From Thermovibrio guaymasensis (lineage in GTDB: Bacteria > Aquificota > Aquificia > Desulfurobacteriales > Desulfurobacteriaceae): 64,000 nucleotides of DNA. This document shows positions 31,660 through 41,685 of this stretch, one piece after another. Each line of letters starts with the position of its first letter. The stretch's first letter is position 1. A model generated the notes under the pieces. It saw only the letters and a program-made list of their open reading frames with translations, searched no databases and had not been told where the DNA came from. The stretch spans positions 1-64,000 of the forward strand of contig NZ_RBIE01000001.1 of assembly GCF_003633715.1 (NCBI RefSeq). The letters are read 5' to 3'. Position numbers and translations under genes: made by a program.

Positions 31660-34347
31660 TTAAAGTTCTCCCTTCTTCTGCCTGATTTTGGCCTGAGCAG
31701 CTGCAAGCCTTGCTATTGGAACTCTGAAGGGAGATGGACTTACGTACTGAACTCCTACTTTCTGGAAGAAATTTATGGAGCGTGGGTCTCCTCCGTGCTC
31801 GCCACATACACCGGTCTTCATTCCCGGTCTTGTTCTGTTTCCAAGCTCAATAGCAGTCTCTATCAGCCTTCCAACGCCGTTTTCGTCAATGTGCATAAAC
31901 GGGTCACCTTTGAGAATTTCAAGCTCAATGTACTTACCTATGAACTTTCCGGCATCGTCCCTTGAAAGGCCAAAGGTCATCTGGGTTAGGTCGTTTGTTC
32001 CGAAGGAGAAGTACTCTGCATAGCGGGCAAGCTGATCTGCTATTAGAGCAGCCCTAGGTACCTCTACCATAGTTCCAACTTGGTATGGAACTTCTACTCC
32101 AGTTTCAAGGAACACTTCAGCTGCTACCCTGTCTATGAGTTTCTTGAGCTCTTTAAGTTCCCTATCGTCTGCAATGAGGGGTAGCATTATTTCAGGTAGA
32201 ACTTCAATTCCGTTCTTCTTACACTCGCAGGCGGCTTCAAGGATTGCCCTAACCTGCATCTCGTAGATTTCTGGGAATGTGATTCCTAACCTTGAACCTC
32301 TCAGTCCAAGCATAGGGTTAACTTCTTCAAGCTCCTCAGCCCTCTTCTTTATCTCTTCAACTGGAAGTCCCATCTCCTGAGCAGTTCTCTGGAACTCCTC
32401 TTCAGTCTTTGGTAAGAACTCGTGGAGTGGTGGGTCTAGGAGCCTTATGTTGACGGGAAGGCCGTTCATAACCTCAAAGATTGCGATAAAGTCGTTCTTC
32501 TGCATTGGAAGGAGCTTTTCAAGGGCTCTCTTCCTCTCCTCCTCAGTTTTGGCAAGGATCATTTCCCTAACTACTGGGATTCTCTCCTCTTTGAAGAACA
32601 TGTGTTCTGTCCTACATAGTCCTATACCTTCAGCTCCAAACTCCCTTCCCTGTTTTGCATCTTCTGGAGTATCTGCGTTAACCCTAACTTTGAGGTCCCT
32701 AATCTCATCTGCCCACTTCATTAACTCTTCAAATTCGCCGGAAATTTGGGCTGGAATTGTCTTTAGCTCTCCGTGGAAAACTTCACCTGTTGATCCATCA
32801 AGAGTTATAACCTCTCCCTTCTTAACTACAACGTCTCCGACTCTAAATTCCTCTTTATCGTAGTCAACGTAGATTGACTCGGCACCTACTATGCAGGTTT
32901 TACCCATTCCCCTTGCAACAACGGCTGCATGGGAAGTCATTCCTCCCCTTGCCGTTAAGATTCCTTCAGCTGCATGCATTCCGTGGATGTCCTCAGGGGA
33001 AGTCTCGTGGCGGACGAGTATTACCTTCTCTCCCTTCTCGGCCAGTTCAACTGCCTCGTCTGCGTTAAAAACAACTTTACCGCTGACAGCTCCAGGAGCA
33101 GCCGGAAGTCCCCTTGCTATTAACCTTCCTTCCTCTATTGCCCTCTTCCTTTCCTCCTCGTCAAGCATAGGGTGGAGGAGCTGATTGATGAGGGTCGGAT
33201 CTATCCTTAGTAGAGCTTCCTCCTTGCTGATTAGCCCTTCCTTAACAAGGTCTACTGCTATCTTTACTGCTGCCCTTGCAGTTCTCTTACCTGCTCTTGT
33301 CTGGAGCATCCAGAGACGGCCGTTCTCAATTGTGAACTCTATATCCTGCATATCTTTGTAGTGTTTTTCTAAGATGTCTCTTACTTTGAGAAGCTGCTGG
33401 TAGACCTCTGGAAACTCCTCTTCTAGTGAGACCTGTTCAGGGCTTGTCTTCTGGGCTTTTGTGAGTGGTTGTGGAGTTCTGATTCCTGCAACAACGTCTT
33501 CACCTTGGGCGTTCTTGAGGTACTCTCCGTAGAAGACGTTCTCTCCAGTTGAAGGGTTCCTTGTAAAGGCAACGCCTGTTCCGGAGGTGTCACCCATGTT
33601 TCCGAAGACCATTGCTACTATGTTTACAGCAGTTCCGTAGTCTTCAGGTATCTTGTTAATTTCCCTGTACTTTATTGCCCTTGGGTTGTTCCAGGAGTCA
33701 AAGACCGCCTTTATTGCCATTTTAAGTTGTTCGTAGGGGTCTTGAGGGAACTCCCTTCCGGTTTCCTTTTTAACAAGCTCTTTGTATCTCTTTACAACAT
33801 CCTTAAGGTCTTCTGCTGTGAGGTCAACGTCGGCTTTTGCTCCAACTTCCCTCTTCTTGGCCTCTAGTATTTCCTCAAACTTTTCGTGAGGGATTCCCAT
33901 TACAACGTTTCCGAACATCTGAATGAAACGGCGGTAAGAGTCCCAAGCAAACCTTTCGTTTCCTGTAGACTCTGCAAGTCCTTTTACAGTTTCATCGTTA
34001 AGGCCAAGGTTTAAAATCGTGTCCATCATTCCGGGCATTGAGACTGGAGCTCCAGAACGGACGGAGACTAGGAGAGGGTTTCTCTTGTCCCCAAACTTCT
34101 TTCCCATCTCCTCTTCAATTTTCTTCATTCCCTCTAGAACCTGTTCCCACATTCCTTCGGGGAACTTCTGGCCCAGCTCAAAGTACTCTTTACATACCTC
34201 TGTTGTTATCGTTATTCCAGGTGGAACCGGAAGCCCCAAGTTTGTCATTTCGGCAAGGTTTGCTCCCTTGCCACCGAGGAGAAGTTTCATGTCGGCACTT
34301 CCTTCAGCCTTTCCACCGCCGAAGTAGTAAACCATCTTTTTAGGCAT
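31660..34347 (-). CDS. ppdK: Pyruvate, phosphate dikinase
   Basis: This 895-residue enzyme interconverts pyruvate, ATP and phosphate with phosphoenolpyruvate, AMP and pyrophosphate. The N-terminal ATP-grasp domain starts KMVYYFGGGKAEGS; the swivelling domain has the phospho-histidine motif GGMTSHAAVVARGMGK; the C-terminal PEP barrel has the VGTMVEVPRAAL segment and FGTNDLTQMTFG and ends near CGEHGGDPRSI. ATG 34347 was chosen: it follows a G-rich ribosome site and matches family length. It lies 13 bases after glyS, an unusual partner. In an autotroph it would feed gluconeogenesis. Confidence 0.95.
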   Translation of the reverse strand: MPKKMVYYFGGGKAEGSADMKLLLGGKGANLAEMTNLGLPVPPGITITTEVCKEYFELGQKFPEGMWEQVLEGMKKIEEEMGKKFGDKRNPLLVSVRSGAPVSMPGMMDTILNLGLNDETVKGLAESTGNERFAWDSYRRFIQMFGNVVMGIPHEKFEEILEAKKREVGAKADVDLTAEDLKDVVKRYKELVKKETGREFPQDPYEQLKMAIKAVFDSWNNPRAIKYREINKIPEDYGTAVNIVAMVFGNMGDTSGTGVAFTRNPSTGENVFYGEYLKNAQGEDVVAGIRTPQPLTKAQKTSPEQVSLEEEFPEVYQQLLKVRDILEKHYKDMQDIEFTIENGRLWMLQTRAGKRTARAAVKIAVDLVKEGLISKEEALLRIDPTLINQLLHPMLDEEERKRAIEEGRLIARGLPAAPGAVSGKVVFNADEAVELAEKGEKVILVRHETSPEDIHGMHAAEGILTARGGMTSHAAVVARGMGKTCIVGAESIYVDYDKEEFRVGDVVVKKGEVITLDGSTGEVFHGELKTIPAQISGEFEELMKWADEIRDLKVRVNADTPEDAKQGREFGAEGIGLCRTEHMFFKEERIPVVREMILAKTEEERKRALEKLLPMQKNDFIAIFEVMNGLPVNIRLLDPPLHEFLPKTEEEFQRTAQEMGLPVEEIKKRAEELEEVNPMLGLRGSRLGITFPEIYEMQVRAILEAACECKKNGIEVLPEIMLPLIADDRELKELKKLIDRVAAEVFLETGVEVPYQVGTMVEVPRAALIADQLARYAEYFSFGTNDLTQMTFGLSRDDAGKFIGKYIELEILKGDPFMHIDENGVGRLIETAIELGNRTRPGMKTGVCGEHGGDPRSINFFQKVGVQYVSPSPFRVPIARLAAAQAKIRQKKGEL

Positions 34348-34360
34348 AGCCGCGCCCCCT

Positions 34361-36427
34361 TTAAAAAACGAGTTTTGAGAAGTCAATCAATTTAGTGAGT
34401 TCGTCTGATATGGTTTTAAGAAGGCTTAACCTTCTAATCCTTACAGTTTCATCCTTGTCCATAACCATAACGTTGTCAAAGAAAGCGTTAACCTCAGGTT
34501 TTAGCTCTTTAATGAGGATTAGAGCTCCTCTGTAGTCCTTTTTAGAGATCTTATCTTCTATCTCTCCTTTAAGCTGGCTAAACTTTTCGTAGAGGTTCTT
34601 TTCGTAATTCCCAACAGGAGTAAATTCTTTAGGTTCAAAGCCTTCAGGAATTATGTTAACGACCCTTCTCATCGTAATTAAAACTTCCTCAAACTCCGGA
34701 TTGGCCCTCAGGGACTCAACTGCTTTCGCCCTTAAAAGGGCATCGTAGGGGTCGTTAACGACGGATAGAACTGCTTCAACGGTATCGGGCTTAAAGCCCC
34801 TTTCTCTGAGGACTCCCCTTAACCTCTCCTTTACGAAGGAGAGGGTTTCTACAGGTGTATCCGAACTGAGCTCTACTCCCTGTTCTCTGTAAAGCTCCTC
34901 AGCCCTTTCAATGACTCTCTTAAGGTCCAGAAAGAGCTCCCTCTCAATTAGAGTCTGAATTAGTCCTAAAGCGTTCCTCCTTAGGGCAAACGGGTCGGCT
35001 GAACCGGTTGGTTTTAGACCTGCACCTATAAAGCCTGTTAGGTTATCAATTTTCTCTGCTATTGAAAGTGAAATCCCCGTAGGAGTTTGGGCTAACCTAT
35101 CTCCTGAGAAGCGGGGAAGGTAGTGCTCCTCTATTGCAAGGGCTACCTCTTCCCTCTCCCCGTCAAGGAGGGCGTAGTACTTACCCATTACTCCCTGAAG
35201 TTCGGGAAACTCGTTAACCATCTCCGTTAGAAGGTCTGCCTTGCACAGGTAGGCTGCTCTTGTTGTATCGTCCTTTACGTTAAATCTGAGCTCATCTGAA
35301 ATAAAAGGAGCAAGGCTTTCAAGTCTGACCGTCTTTTCAAGCATGTTTCCGAGTTTTTCGTGGAAGACTATTCCCTCAAGCTGTGGTACTCTCTCTTCAA
35401 GCTTCTTCTTCCTGTCCTCGTTAAAGAAGAATAGGGCATCCTTTAACCTAGCCCTTAAGACCTTTTCGTATCCTAGCCTTACGACTGTTTCATCAGGTGG
35501 CTTTAAGTTTGAGACTCCGATAAAGTAGTTCTTCAGGTTACCACTCTCATCAACAATTGAGAAGAACTTCTGGTGCTCCTTCATTACTGTAATTGGAACC
35601 TCTTTAGGTAAAGAGAGGAACTCCTCTTCAAATGAGCCTAGAATCGGGTATGGAAATTCTGTAAGGTTTGCGTTCTCTTCAAGGAGCTCCTCATCTTCAA
35701 GGAGCTTCCCGCCTACAGTTCTTGCCAAGTCTTTTGCCCTGTCAACTATTAAGGCTTTTCTCTTCTCTATATCGGCAATCACAAACCTATCTTCAAGCTC
35801 GGTTATGAAGTCGTAAGGGTTATCAACTGTGAAGGGTTCAGGTGATAGGAACCTGTGGCCGAAGGAGAGGTTGGAGCTCCTTATACCGTCTACTTCAAAA
35901 TCTACCGTTTCACTTCCGTAGAGGGCTATAATCCACCTTATAGGCCTTCCGAACCTAATTTTCTTATCTGCCCAGCGCATACTCTTTTTAAATGGAATTG
36001 AGAGGATTAGCTGAGGGAGGACTTCCCTTAAAACCTCTACTGCATCCTTTCCCTTTATGAGCTTCTTTACTGCAACGTACTGTCCCTTTTTCCCTTTAGG
36101 GTTTTCAACTACTATTAGGTCCTCTACTCCCACTCCCTTTGAGCGGGCAAACCCCTCTGCGGCCTTTGTAGGTTTTCCTTCTTTAAAGGCTGCTTTAACT
36201 GAAGGACCTACAAAGAGCTCTTCCCTGTCCGGCTGTTTCTCTGGAACGTCGTAAGCTAGAACTATCAGCCTCCTTGGAGTCCCGAAAGTCTCAATGGAGG
36301 AAGGGGTAAGGTAGTTCTCTTTTAGTTTTTCGCCTAGCTTACTTTTTAAGTACTCAAGAGCCGGCTCTATGAATGATGCCGGGAGCTCCTCGGTCCCTAT
36401 CTCAAGAAGTAACCCTTTCGCTTTCAC
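34361..36427 (-). CDS. glyS: Glycyl-tRNA synthetase beta subunit
   Basis: This 688-residue protein starts with GTG at 36427 and opens with [19 protein letters not shown], the beta-subunit signature. The C-terminal part is the anticodon-binding domain ([18 protein letters not shown]). With GlyQ it forms the alpha2beta2 enzyme that charges tRNA-Gly. It overlaps the end of glyQ by 26 bases. Confidence 0.96.
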   Translation of the reverse strand: MKAKGLLLEIGTEELPASFIEPALEYLKSKLGEKLKENYLTPSSIETFGTPRRLIVLAYDVPEKQPDREELFVGPSVKAAFKEGKPTKAAEGFARSKGVGVEDLIVVENPKGKKGQYVAVKKLIKGKDAVEVLREVLPQLILSIPFKKSMRWADKKIRFGRPIRWIIALYGSETVDFEVDGIRSSNLSFGHRFLSPEPFTVDNPYDFITELEDRFVIADIEKRKALIVDRAKDLARTVGGKLLEDEELLEENANLTEFPYPILGSFEEEFLSLPKEVPITVMKEHQKFFSIVDESGNLKNYFIGVSNLKPPDETVVRLGYEKVLRARLKDALFFFNEDRKKKLEERVPQLEGIVFHEKLGNMLEKTVRLESLAPFISDELRFNVKDDTTRAAYLCKADLLTEMVNEFPELQGVMGKYYALLDGEREEVALAIEEHYLPRFSGDRLAQTPTGISLSIAEKIDNLTGFIGAGLKPTGSADPFALRRNALGLIQTLIERELFLDLKRVIERAEELYREQGVELSSDTPVETLSFVKERLRGVLRERGFKPDTVEAVLSVVNDPYDALLRAKAVESLRANPEFEEVLITMRRVVNIIPEGFEPKEFTPVGNYEKNLYEKFSQLKGEIEDKISKKDYRGALILIKELKPEVNAFFDNVMVMDKDETVRIRRLSLLKTISDELTKLIDFSKLVF

Positions 36428-37274
36428 CTTTACCCTCTTTTAGCTCTAAATACTTATTTGCACATTTGCTTGCAAGCCTTCTAACCCTTCCTATAAACGC
36501 CTGCCTTTCTGCCACAGAAATTGCACCTCTTGCATCAAGGAGGTTAAAGACGTGGGAACACTTGAGGCAGTAATCGTAGGCCGGGAGGACCAAGTTCTCC
36601 TCAACCAGCCTGGAGCTCTCCCTTTCAAACATGTTGAAGAGCTCAAAGAGCATCTTTGTGTCTGCCTCTTCAAAGTTGTAGATTGACCACTGGCGCTCAT
36701 TCTCCCTGTAGAGGTCTCCGTACTTTACTCCTTTTGTCCACTCTATGTCGTAAACGCTGTCAACTCCCTGTATGTAGGTAGCTATACGCTCTAAGCCGTA
36801 GGTAATTTCAACGGATACCGGGTCTAGCGTAATTCCTCCCGCCTGCTGAAAGTATGTAAACTGTGTAATCTCCATTCCGTCAAGCCATACTTCCCATCCA
36901 AGTCCCCAGGCTCCCAGAGTTGGGGATTCCCAGTCATCCTCAACGAACCTTACATCGTGCTCCTTAAGGTTGATTCCCAAGGCTTCCAGACTTCCTAGGT
37001 AGAGCTCCTGGGAGTTTTCGGGAGAGGGTTTTAGGATGACTTGAAACTGGAAGTAGTGCTGGAGCCTGTTGGGGTTTTCACCGTAGCGCCCGTCAGCGGG
37101 CCGGCGGCATGGTTGAACGTAGGCTACTTTCCAAGGTTCCTTTCCAAGGACCTTTAGGAAAGTAAATGGGTGCATCGTTCCTGCACCCTGCTCAACGTCG
37201 TAGGGTGATGCTATTATGCATCCCTTTGACGCCCAGTAGTTCTGAAGTGTAAAGATTATTTCCTGGAAGGTCAA
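36402..37274 (-). CDS. glyQ: Glycyl-tRNA synthetase alpha subunit
   Basis: This 290-residue catalytic subunit begins [18 protein letters not shown] and contains [32 protein letters not shown] and [18 protein letters not shown], all typical of GlyQ. It forms glycyl-adenylate. The start is TTG 37274, supported by AAGGAGAGG upstream on the minus strand. The last codons (after the family's usual end at about 280) run into glyS. Confidence 0.96.
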   Translation of the reverse strand: MTFQEIIFTLQNYWASKGCIIASPYDVEQGAGTMHPFTFLKVLGKEPWKVAYVQPCRRPADGRYGENPNRLQHYFQFQVILKPSPENSQELYLGSLEALGINLKEHDVRFVEDDWESPTLGAWGLGWEVWLDGMEITQFTYFQQAGGITLDPVSVEITYGLERIATYIQGVDSVYDIEWTKGVKYGDLYRENERQWSIYNFEEADTKMLFELFNMFERESSRLVEENLVLPAYDYCLKCSHVFNLLDARGAISVAERQAFIGRVRRLASKCANKYLELKEGKGESERVTS

Positions 37275-37371
37275 CTTGCCTCTCCTTTTAGGCCTATTGT
37301 TCGGCGTAATTTTAATTAAAAATCTTTCATTGAGAAAGGTTATTATTAAAGTGAGAAATCTGGAGGAAACT

Positions 37372-38079
37372 ATGGAAAGGGCGGTTGTTATATTTTCCGG
37401 AGGTCTTGATTCAACTACTGCCCTCTACTGGGCAAAGAGGGAGTTCAAGGAAGTTTATGCCATAACTTTCGTTTACGGCCAGCGCCACAGTATTGAAGTT
37501 GAAATGGCAAAGGTAACGGCAAAGAACGCCGGAGTTAAAGAGCACCTTATATATGAAGTTGACCTGTCAAAGATAGGTTCATCTGCCCTAACAGACTTCT
37601 CAATAGAGGTTCCTCAGCCAAGGAGCGTTGAGGAGATTAAGGAAAGGGGAGTTCCTGTTACTTATGTTCCCTTTAGAAACGGGATTTTTATATCTATAGC
37701 TGCAGCTTACGCTGAAAGTAAAGGAACTACTCACCTTGTTGGAGGTTGGAACGTAGTTGATTACTCCGGGTATCCCGACTGTCGTCCTGAGTTTTTAGAG
37801 GCTATGGAGAGGGCCCTTGACCTTGGAACCAAGCTGGGAGCTGAAGGGAATAAGTGGCACATTCACGCTCCCTTAATTAACCTTACGAAAGCTGAGATAA
37901 TCAAGCTGGGGCTTGAGCTTGGAGCCGATTACTCCTATTCAGTTTCCTGCTATAGGGGTGGAGAAGTTCCGTGCGGTAAGTGTGATAGTTGTCTTTTAAG
38001 GGCAAAGGGCTGGGCTGAGGTAGGTCAGGAGGACCACCTCATAAAGAGGTTAAAAGAGGAGGGTAAGATAGTTGAGTAA
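37372..38079 (+). CDS. queC: 7-cyano-7-deazaguanine synthase QueC
   Basis: This 235-residue PP-loop enzyme has [17 protein letters not shown] at its N-terminus and the zinc ligands [19 protein letters not shown] near the C-terminus. It makes preQ0 for queuosine. ATG 37372, 5 bases after GGAGG, is preferred to an upstream open stretch that would begin inside the glyQ promoter region. Its last 8 bases overlap selD. Confidence 0.94.
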   Translation: MERAVVIFSGGLDSTTALYWAKREFKEVYAITFVYGQRHSIEVEMAKVTAKNAGVKEHLIYEVDLSKIGSSALTDFSIEVPQPRSVEEIKERGVPVTYVPFRNGIFISIAAAYAESKGTTHLVGGWNVVDYSGYPDCRPEFLEAMERALDLGTKLGAEGNKWHIHAPLINLTKAEIIKLGLELGADYSYSVSCYRGGEVPCGKCDSCLLRAKGWAEVGQEDHLIKRLKEEGKIVE

Positions 38080-39109
38080 GAAGTTTAAACTCACTCAAAC
38101 TGTTAGGGCTTCCGGCTGAGGGGCTAAACTTAGCCCGGTCGGGCTTTCCAGAGCTCTTGAAGGTATAGAGTTCTTCAAAGATTCTAACTTGATTATAGGA
38201 ATAGAGACCTGTGAGGATGCGGGAGTCTACAAGATAACAGATACTCTTGCTCTCGTTCAGACTGCAGACTTTATTACTCCCGTTGTTGATGACCCTTACG
38301 TTTACGGCCAGATAGCCGTTGCAAATGCCCTTTCAGACGTTTACGCTATGGGAGCAAAGCCCTTAACTGCAGTTAACCTTGTTATGTTTGACACGTGTAA
38401 AGTTCCGTTTGACTATCTGAAGGAGATTATAAAAGGAGGAGCCGATAAGCTTAGGGAAGCTGAAGTTACCCTAGTTGGCGGCCACACTGTTGAGGATTTA
38501 GAGACAAAGTACGGTCTGTGTGTTGTTGGAACGGTTCATCCGGAGAGGATAGTTAGGAACTCTACTGCAAGGCCAGGAGATGTTCTAATATACACAAAGC
38601 CCCTGGGTATTGGAGTTTTGACAACAGCTATAAAGGCGGATATGGCCTCAGAGGAGGAAGTTAAAGAGGTTAGTAGGGTTATGTCAACTTTAAATAGAGC
38701 TGCGAGTGAGGCTATGGTTGAAGTTGGCGTTAGTGCTTGTACTGACGTTACAGGCTTCGGCTTTTTGGGACACCTCTTTGAGATGGTTAAGTTTAGTGGC
38801 GTTTCAGCCACTATCTATTCAGATAGGATTCCCCTTTTAAAGGGGGCTAAGGAATACGCTTCAATGGGGCTCCTTCCGGCTGCAACTTATGAGAACGTTG
38901 AGTACGTTGGTAGTTCAGTCTCGTTTCCAGAAGGTTTTGATGAGGACTTAAAGCTTCTCCTTTACGACCCCCAGACCTCAGGAGGCCTTTTGATTTCTGT
39001 TCCTGAAGAGAGGAAGGGAGAGCTCCTATCCCTTTTGAAAGAGAGGGGAGTTGAGTGGGCAAGTGAAGTTGGTAAGATTGAAGAAGGAGAGGGCATTAAA
39101 GTAGTTTAG
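38072..39109 (+). CDS. selD: Selenide, water dikinase SelD, selenocysteine-containing (in-frame UGA)
   Basis: Reading from TTG 38072 (GGAGGG 8 bases upstream; the preceding codon is a stop in this frame) gives 345 residues with one in-frame TGA at 38117-38119, codon 16. The context is [16 protein letters not shown], aligning with E. coli SelD LTQYSHGAGCGCKISP, where that position is the active Cys17. Codon 16 is therefore selenocysteine. The second Cys of E. coli is Ala here, and the catalytic Lys is kept. The body has [13 protein letters not shown] and DPQTSGGLL. SelD makes selenophosphate. A caller that stops at TGA would wrongly start at 38189. Confidence 0.92.
38120..38145 (+). promoter_or_regulatory. 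SECIS-like hairpin for selD UGA recoding
   Basis: Directly after the UGA, AGCCC (38132-38136) pairs with GGGCT (38141-38145) around a GGTC loop (38137-38140) whose GGU resembles the SelB-binding loop of E. coli fdhF. The loop starts 17 bases after the UGA, close to the fdhF distance. An alternative hairpin, GGGCTA (38121-38126) with TAGCCC (38131-38136), uses the same bases and would exclude the SECIS form. Confidence 0.7.
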
Positions 39110-39119
39110 GAGAGGATTT

Positions 39120-40418
39120 GTGAAGAAGAGAGTTGCCGTTATTAGCCTTGGATGTCCTAAGAACTGGGTTGATACTGAGACTATAGTTGGCCTTTTGAAG
39201 GCTACGGGAGAAGTCACGTTTGTTAGCGATTTAAAGGAGGCAGACGTAATCCTTGTGAATACCTGCGGTTTTATTCAGCCTGCAAAGGAAGAGTCAATAG
39301 ATGAGATCTTAAACGCCATTGAGGAGAAGAAGGAAAACCCTGAGAAAAAGGTCGTTGTTGCCGGCTGTCTCTACGAAAGGTATAAGGAAGAGCTGAAGAA
39401 GGAACTTCCTGAGGTAGACGCCTTTATAGGTGTAAATGAGCTCCTTGAAAGTGTAGAAAGGATACTGAATAGGAAAGTTGCCTTTAGAAAACCTTACCTT
39501 TTGAGGGAAATTCTAACTCCAAACCACCTTGCTTATCTGAAAATATCTGAGGGCTGTTCAAACGCCTGCACTTACTGTGCAATTCCCTTAATAAGGGGAC
39601 CTTTAAGGAGTAGGCCTATTGATGAGGTCCTTGATGAGGCAAAGAGGCTGGCCGATTTGGGAGTTAAGGAGCTCTACGTTATAGCCCAGGATACTACGGC
39701 ATACCTCTACGATAGGAGAGAGAGGGAAGGCCTTTTAAAGCTCCTTAAAGAGCTTGAGAAGATAAAGGGTATAGAGTGGATTAGGCTAATGTACACCTAT
39801 CCTTCCCACATAACTGATGATCTCATTGACTACATGGCCTCTTCGGAGAAGCTGGTTAAGTACATAGACGTTCCCCTCCAGCACGTTAACGATAAGGTTC
39901 TCTCCTCAATGGGAAGGAAGTACACAAGGAGGCAGGCTGAGGAGCTGATAGAGAAGTTGAGGAAAAGAGTTCCCGGCATAGCTATAAGGACGACTTTTAT
40001 AGTCGGCTTTCCCACTGAGGGAGAAAGGGAGTTTGAAGAGCTCCACTCATTCTTGAAGGATTATGAGTTTGACTGGGCAGGGTTCTTCAAGTACTCAAGG
40101 GAGGATGGGACGGTAGCCTACAGGCTTGGAGACCTTCCGGAGGAAGTTAAGAAGTCAAGGTTAGAGCTCCTTGAGGAGACCCAGTTCTGGATTTACGAGA
40201 AAAGGAATAGGGAACTGATAGGTAAGGAAGTTCAGCTAATAGTTGACTCTTCCACCTCAGAGCTTCCAGGCTACAGTGAGGCAAGAAGTTACAGGAACGC
40301 CTACGAGATAGACGGAATAGTTTACCTAAAGGGCCACTTTAGGCCTGGCCGGTTTGTTAGGGCAAAGGTAACTGAGCTTGCAAGTAACGTTGACCTTATT
40401 GCTGAACCGGTTAAGTAG
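39120..40418 (+). CDS. rimO: Ribosomal protein S12 methylthiotransferase RimO
   Basis: This 432-residue radical-SAM enzyme starts with GTG 39120 after AGGAGAGG. The N-terminal domain binds an auxiliary 4Fe-4S cluster via C12 (SLGCPKNWVDTE), C49 and C83. The radical-SAM cluster cysteines are C146, C150 and C153 (CSNACTYC). A TRAM domain closes the protein. The GCPKNxVDxE opening separates RimO from MiaB. It thiomethylates Asp of ribosomal protein S12. Confidence 0.93.
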   Translation: MKKRVAVISLGCPKNWVDTETIVGLLKATGEVTFVSDLKEADVILVNTCGFIQPAKEESIDEILNAIEEKKENPEKKVVVAGCLYERYKEELKKELPEVDAFIGVNELLESVERILNRKVAFRKPYLLREILTPNHLAYLKISEGCSNACTYCAIPLIRGPLRSRPIDEVLDEAKRLADLGVKELYVIAQDTTAYLYDRREREGLLKLLKELEKIKGIEWIRLMYTYPSHITDDLIDYMASSEKLVKYIDVPLQHVNDKVLSSMGRKYTRRQAEELIEKLRKRVPGIAIRTTFIVGFPTEGEREFEELHSFLKDYEFDWAGFFKYSREDGTVAYRLGDLPEEVKKSRLELLEETQFWIYEKRNRELIGKEVQLIVDSSTSELPGYSEARSYRNAYEIDGIVYLKGHFRPGRFVRAKVTELASNVDLIAEPVK

Positions 40419-40462
40419 TAGGCCTATACTTTATTCATAACACCAAAGGCGGAGAGAGTTTG

Positions 40463-41677
40463 ATGGCAGAGCAGTTTAAGGTTGTTAAGACCTACGAGGA
40501 GATAAACGAGAAGATTAGGAAGGGAGAGGCGGTTGTAGTTACTGCTGAGGAGATGATAGAGATAGTTGAAGAGCTCGGCGTAGTGAAGGCAGCTCAGGAA
40601 GTTGACGTGGTTACAACTGGAACCTTCGGGGCAATGTGTTCCTCTGGGGCCTTCCTAAACGTTGGCCACACGAAGCCTAGGATGAAAATGGAGGAAATCT
40701 ACCTAAACGGAGTTCCTGCATACGGAGGAATTGCCGCCGTTGACCTCTACATCGGTGCTACCGCCTTACCGGAGAACGACCCGAGGAATGAGGTCTACCC
40801 TGGAAAGTTTGAGTACGGGGGAGCTCACGTTATAGAGGAGCTGATAGCAGGTGAGGATATAGAGCTTGAAGCCTACGCCTACGGGACAGATTGCTACCCT
40901 AGGAGGGAAGTAAGGAAGCTTATAAACATTAAGACAATAAACGATGCAATACTGTGTAGTCCCAGGAACGCTTACCAAAACTATAACGTTGCAGTTAACA
41001 AGTCTTCAAGGACTGTTTACACCTACATGGGAACTTTAAAGCCGAACTTTGGAAATGCTACCTACTCAGGAGCAGGTCAGCTTTCCCCCCTTATGAACGA
41101 CCCCTTTTTTGAAACGATAGGAGTTGGAACGAGGATCTTCTTAGGAGGTGGTGTAGGGTACGTGGCCTTCCACGGAACGCAACACTCCCCATTTGGAGTT
41201 AAGAGGAGTAAGAAGGGTCAACCTATGGAGGGGGCGGGAACTCTAATGGTTGTTGGAGATATGAAGAAGATGAGCACAGACTTTATAAAGGCAGCCTCAA
41301 TTCTCGGTTACGGCGTTTCAATGTTTGTGGGGATTGGCATTCCAATTCCTATCTTAAACGAGAGGATTGCCTACTACACCTCAGTGAGGGATTATGAGAT
41401 ATTCGCTCCTGTAATGGACTACTCCGTTGACTACCCTTCAGGGAACGCCAAGCCCTTAAAGTACGTAAGCTACGGGGAGCTCCGGAGAGGGTATATAGAG
41501 CTTAACGGGAAGAAAGTCCCAACCTCCCCGGTCTCCTCATACTACAAGGCTAGGGAGATTGCCAACATTCTCAAGGAGTGGATAAAGAGCGGAAAGTTTG
41601 AGATAAGTAAACCTGCTGAAACGTTACCGGCTCCTGAGCCCAACGTAAAAATTGAATACGACGAGAGGAAAGGTTGA
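40463..41677 (+). CDS. DUF39/HcyBio homocysteine biosynthesis protein
   Basis: This 404-residue protein has the DUF39 pattern: TTGTFGAMCSSGAFLNVGH (C59), AYGTDCYPR (C144) and FLGGGVGYVAFHGTQH. In methanogens this family, with a ferredoxin-like partner, makes homocysteine from aspartate semialdehyde and sulfide; two cysteines are essential there and appear to be C59 and C144 here. The partner gene is not adjacent. ATG 40463 is preferred to TTG 40460 because of spacing from GGAGAG. It fits an anaerobe living on sulfide. Confidence 0.85.
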   Translation: MAEQFKVVKTYEEINEKIRKGEAVVVTAEEMIEIVEELGVVKAAQEVDVVTTGTFGAMCSSGAFLNVGHTKPRMKMEEIYLNGVPAYGGIAAVDLYIGATALPENDPRNEVYPGKFEYGGAHVIEELIAGEDIELEAYAYGTDCYPRREVRKLINIKTINDAILCSPRNAYQNYNVAVNKSSRTVYTYMGTLKPNFGNATYSGAGQLSPLMNDPFFETIGVGTRIFLGGGVGYVAFHGTQHSPFGVKRSKKGQPMEGAGTLMVVGDMKKMSTDFIKAASILGYGVSMFVGIGIPIPILNERIAYYTSVRDYEIFAPVMDYSVDYPSGNAKPLKYVSYGELRRGYIELNGKKVPTSPVSSYYKAREIANILKEWIKSGKFEISKPAETLPAPEPNVKIEYDERKG

Positions 41678-41685
41678 CTAAAGGG

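Noticed and set aside
32447-32863. Open frame of 138 codons antisense to ppdK
   Set aside because: It follows the third-position pattern of ppdK, has no ribosome site and no recognisable domain.
34348-34386. Longer ppdK start upstream of 34347
   Set aside because: The extension runs into the glyS end and is unlike the family N-terminus; the ATG at 34347 has the ribosome site.
38072-38188. In-frame TGA in selD taken as a pseudogene or a start at 38189
   Set aside because: The frame upstream of the TGA matches the SelD N-terminus, the TGA sits at the known active Cys/Sec position, and a SECIS-like hairpin follows. A start at 38189 would lose the active site.
40399-40430. Possible promoter before the DUF39 gene (TATACT at 40425-40430)
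   Set aside because: No -35 at a usable distance; TTGCTG is 20 bases away and TTGACC 29 bases away.
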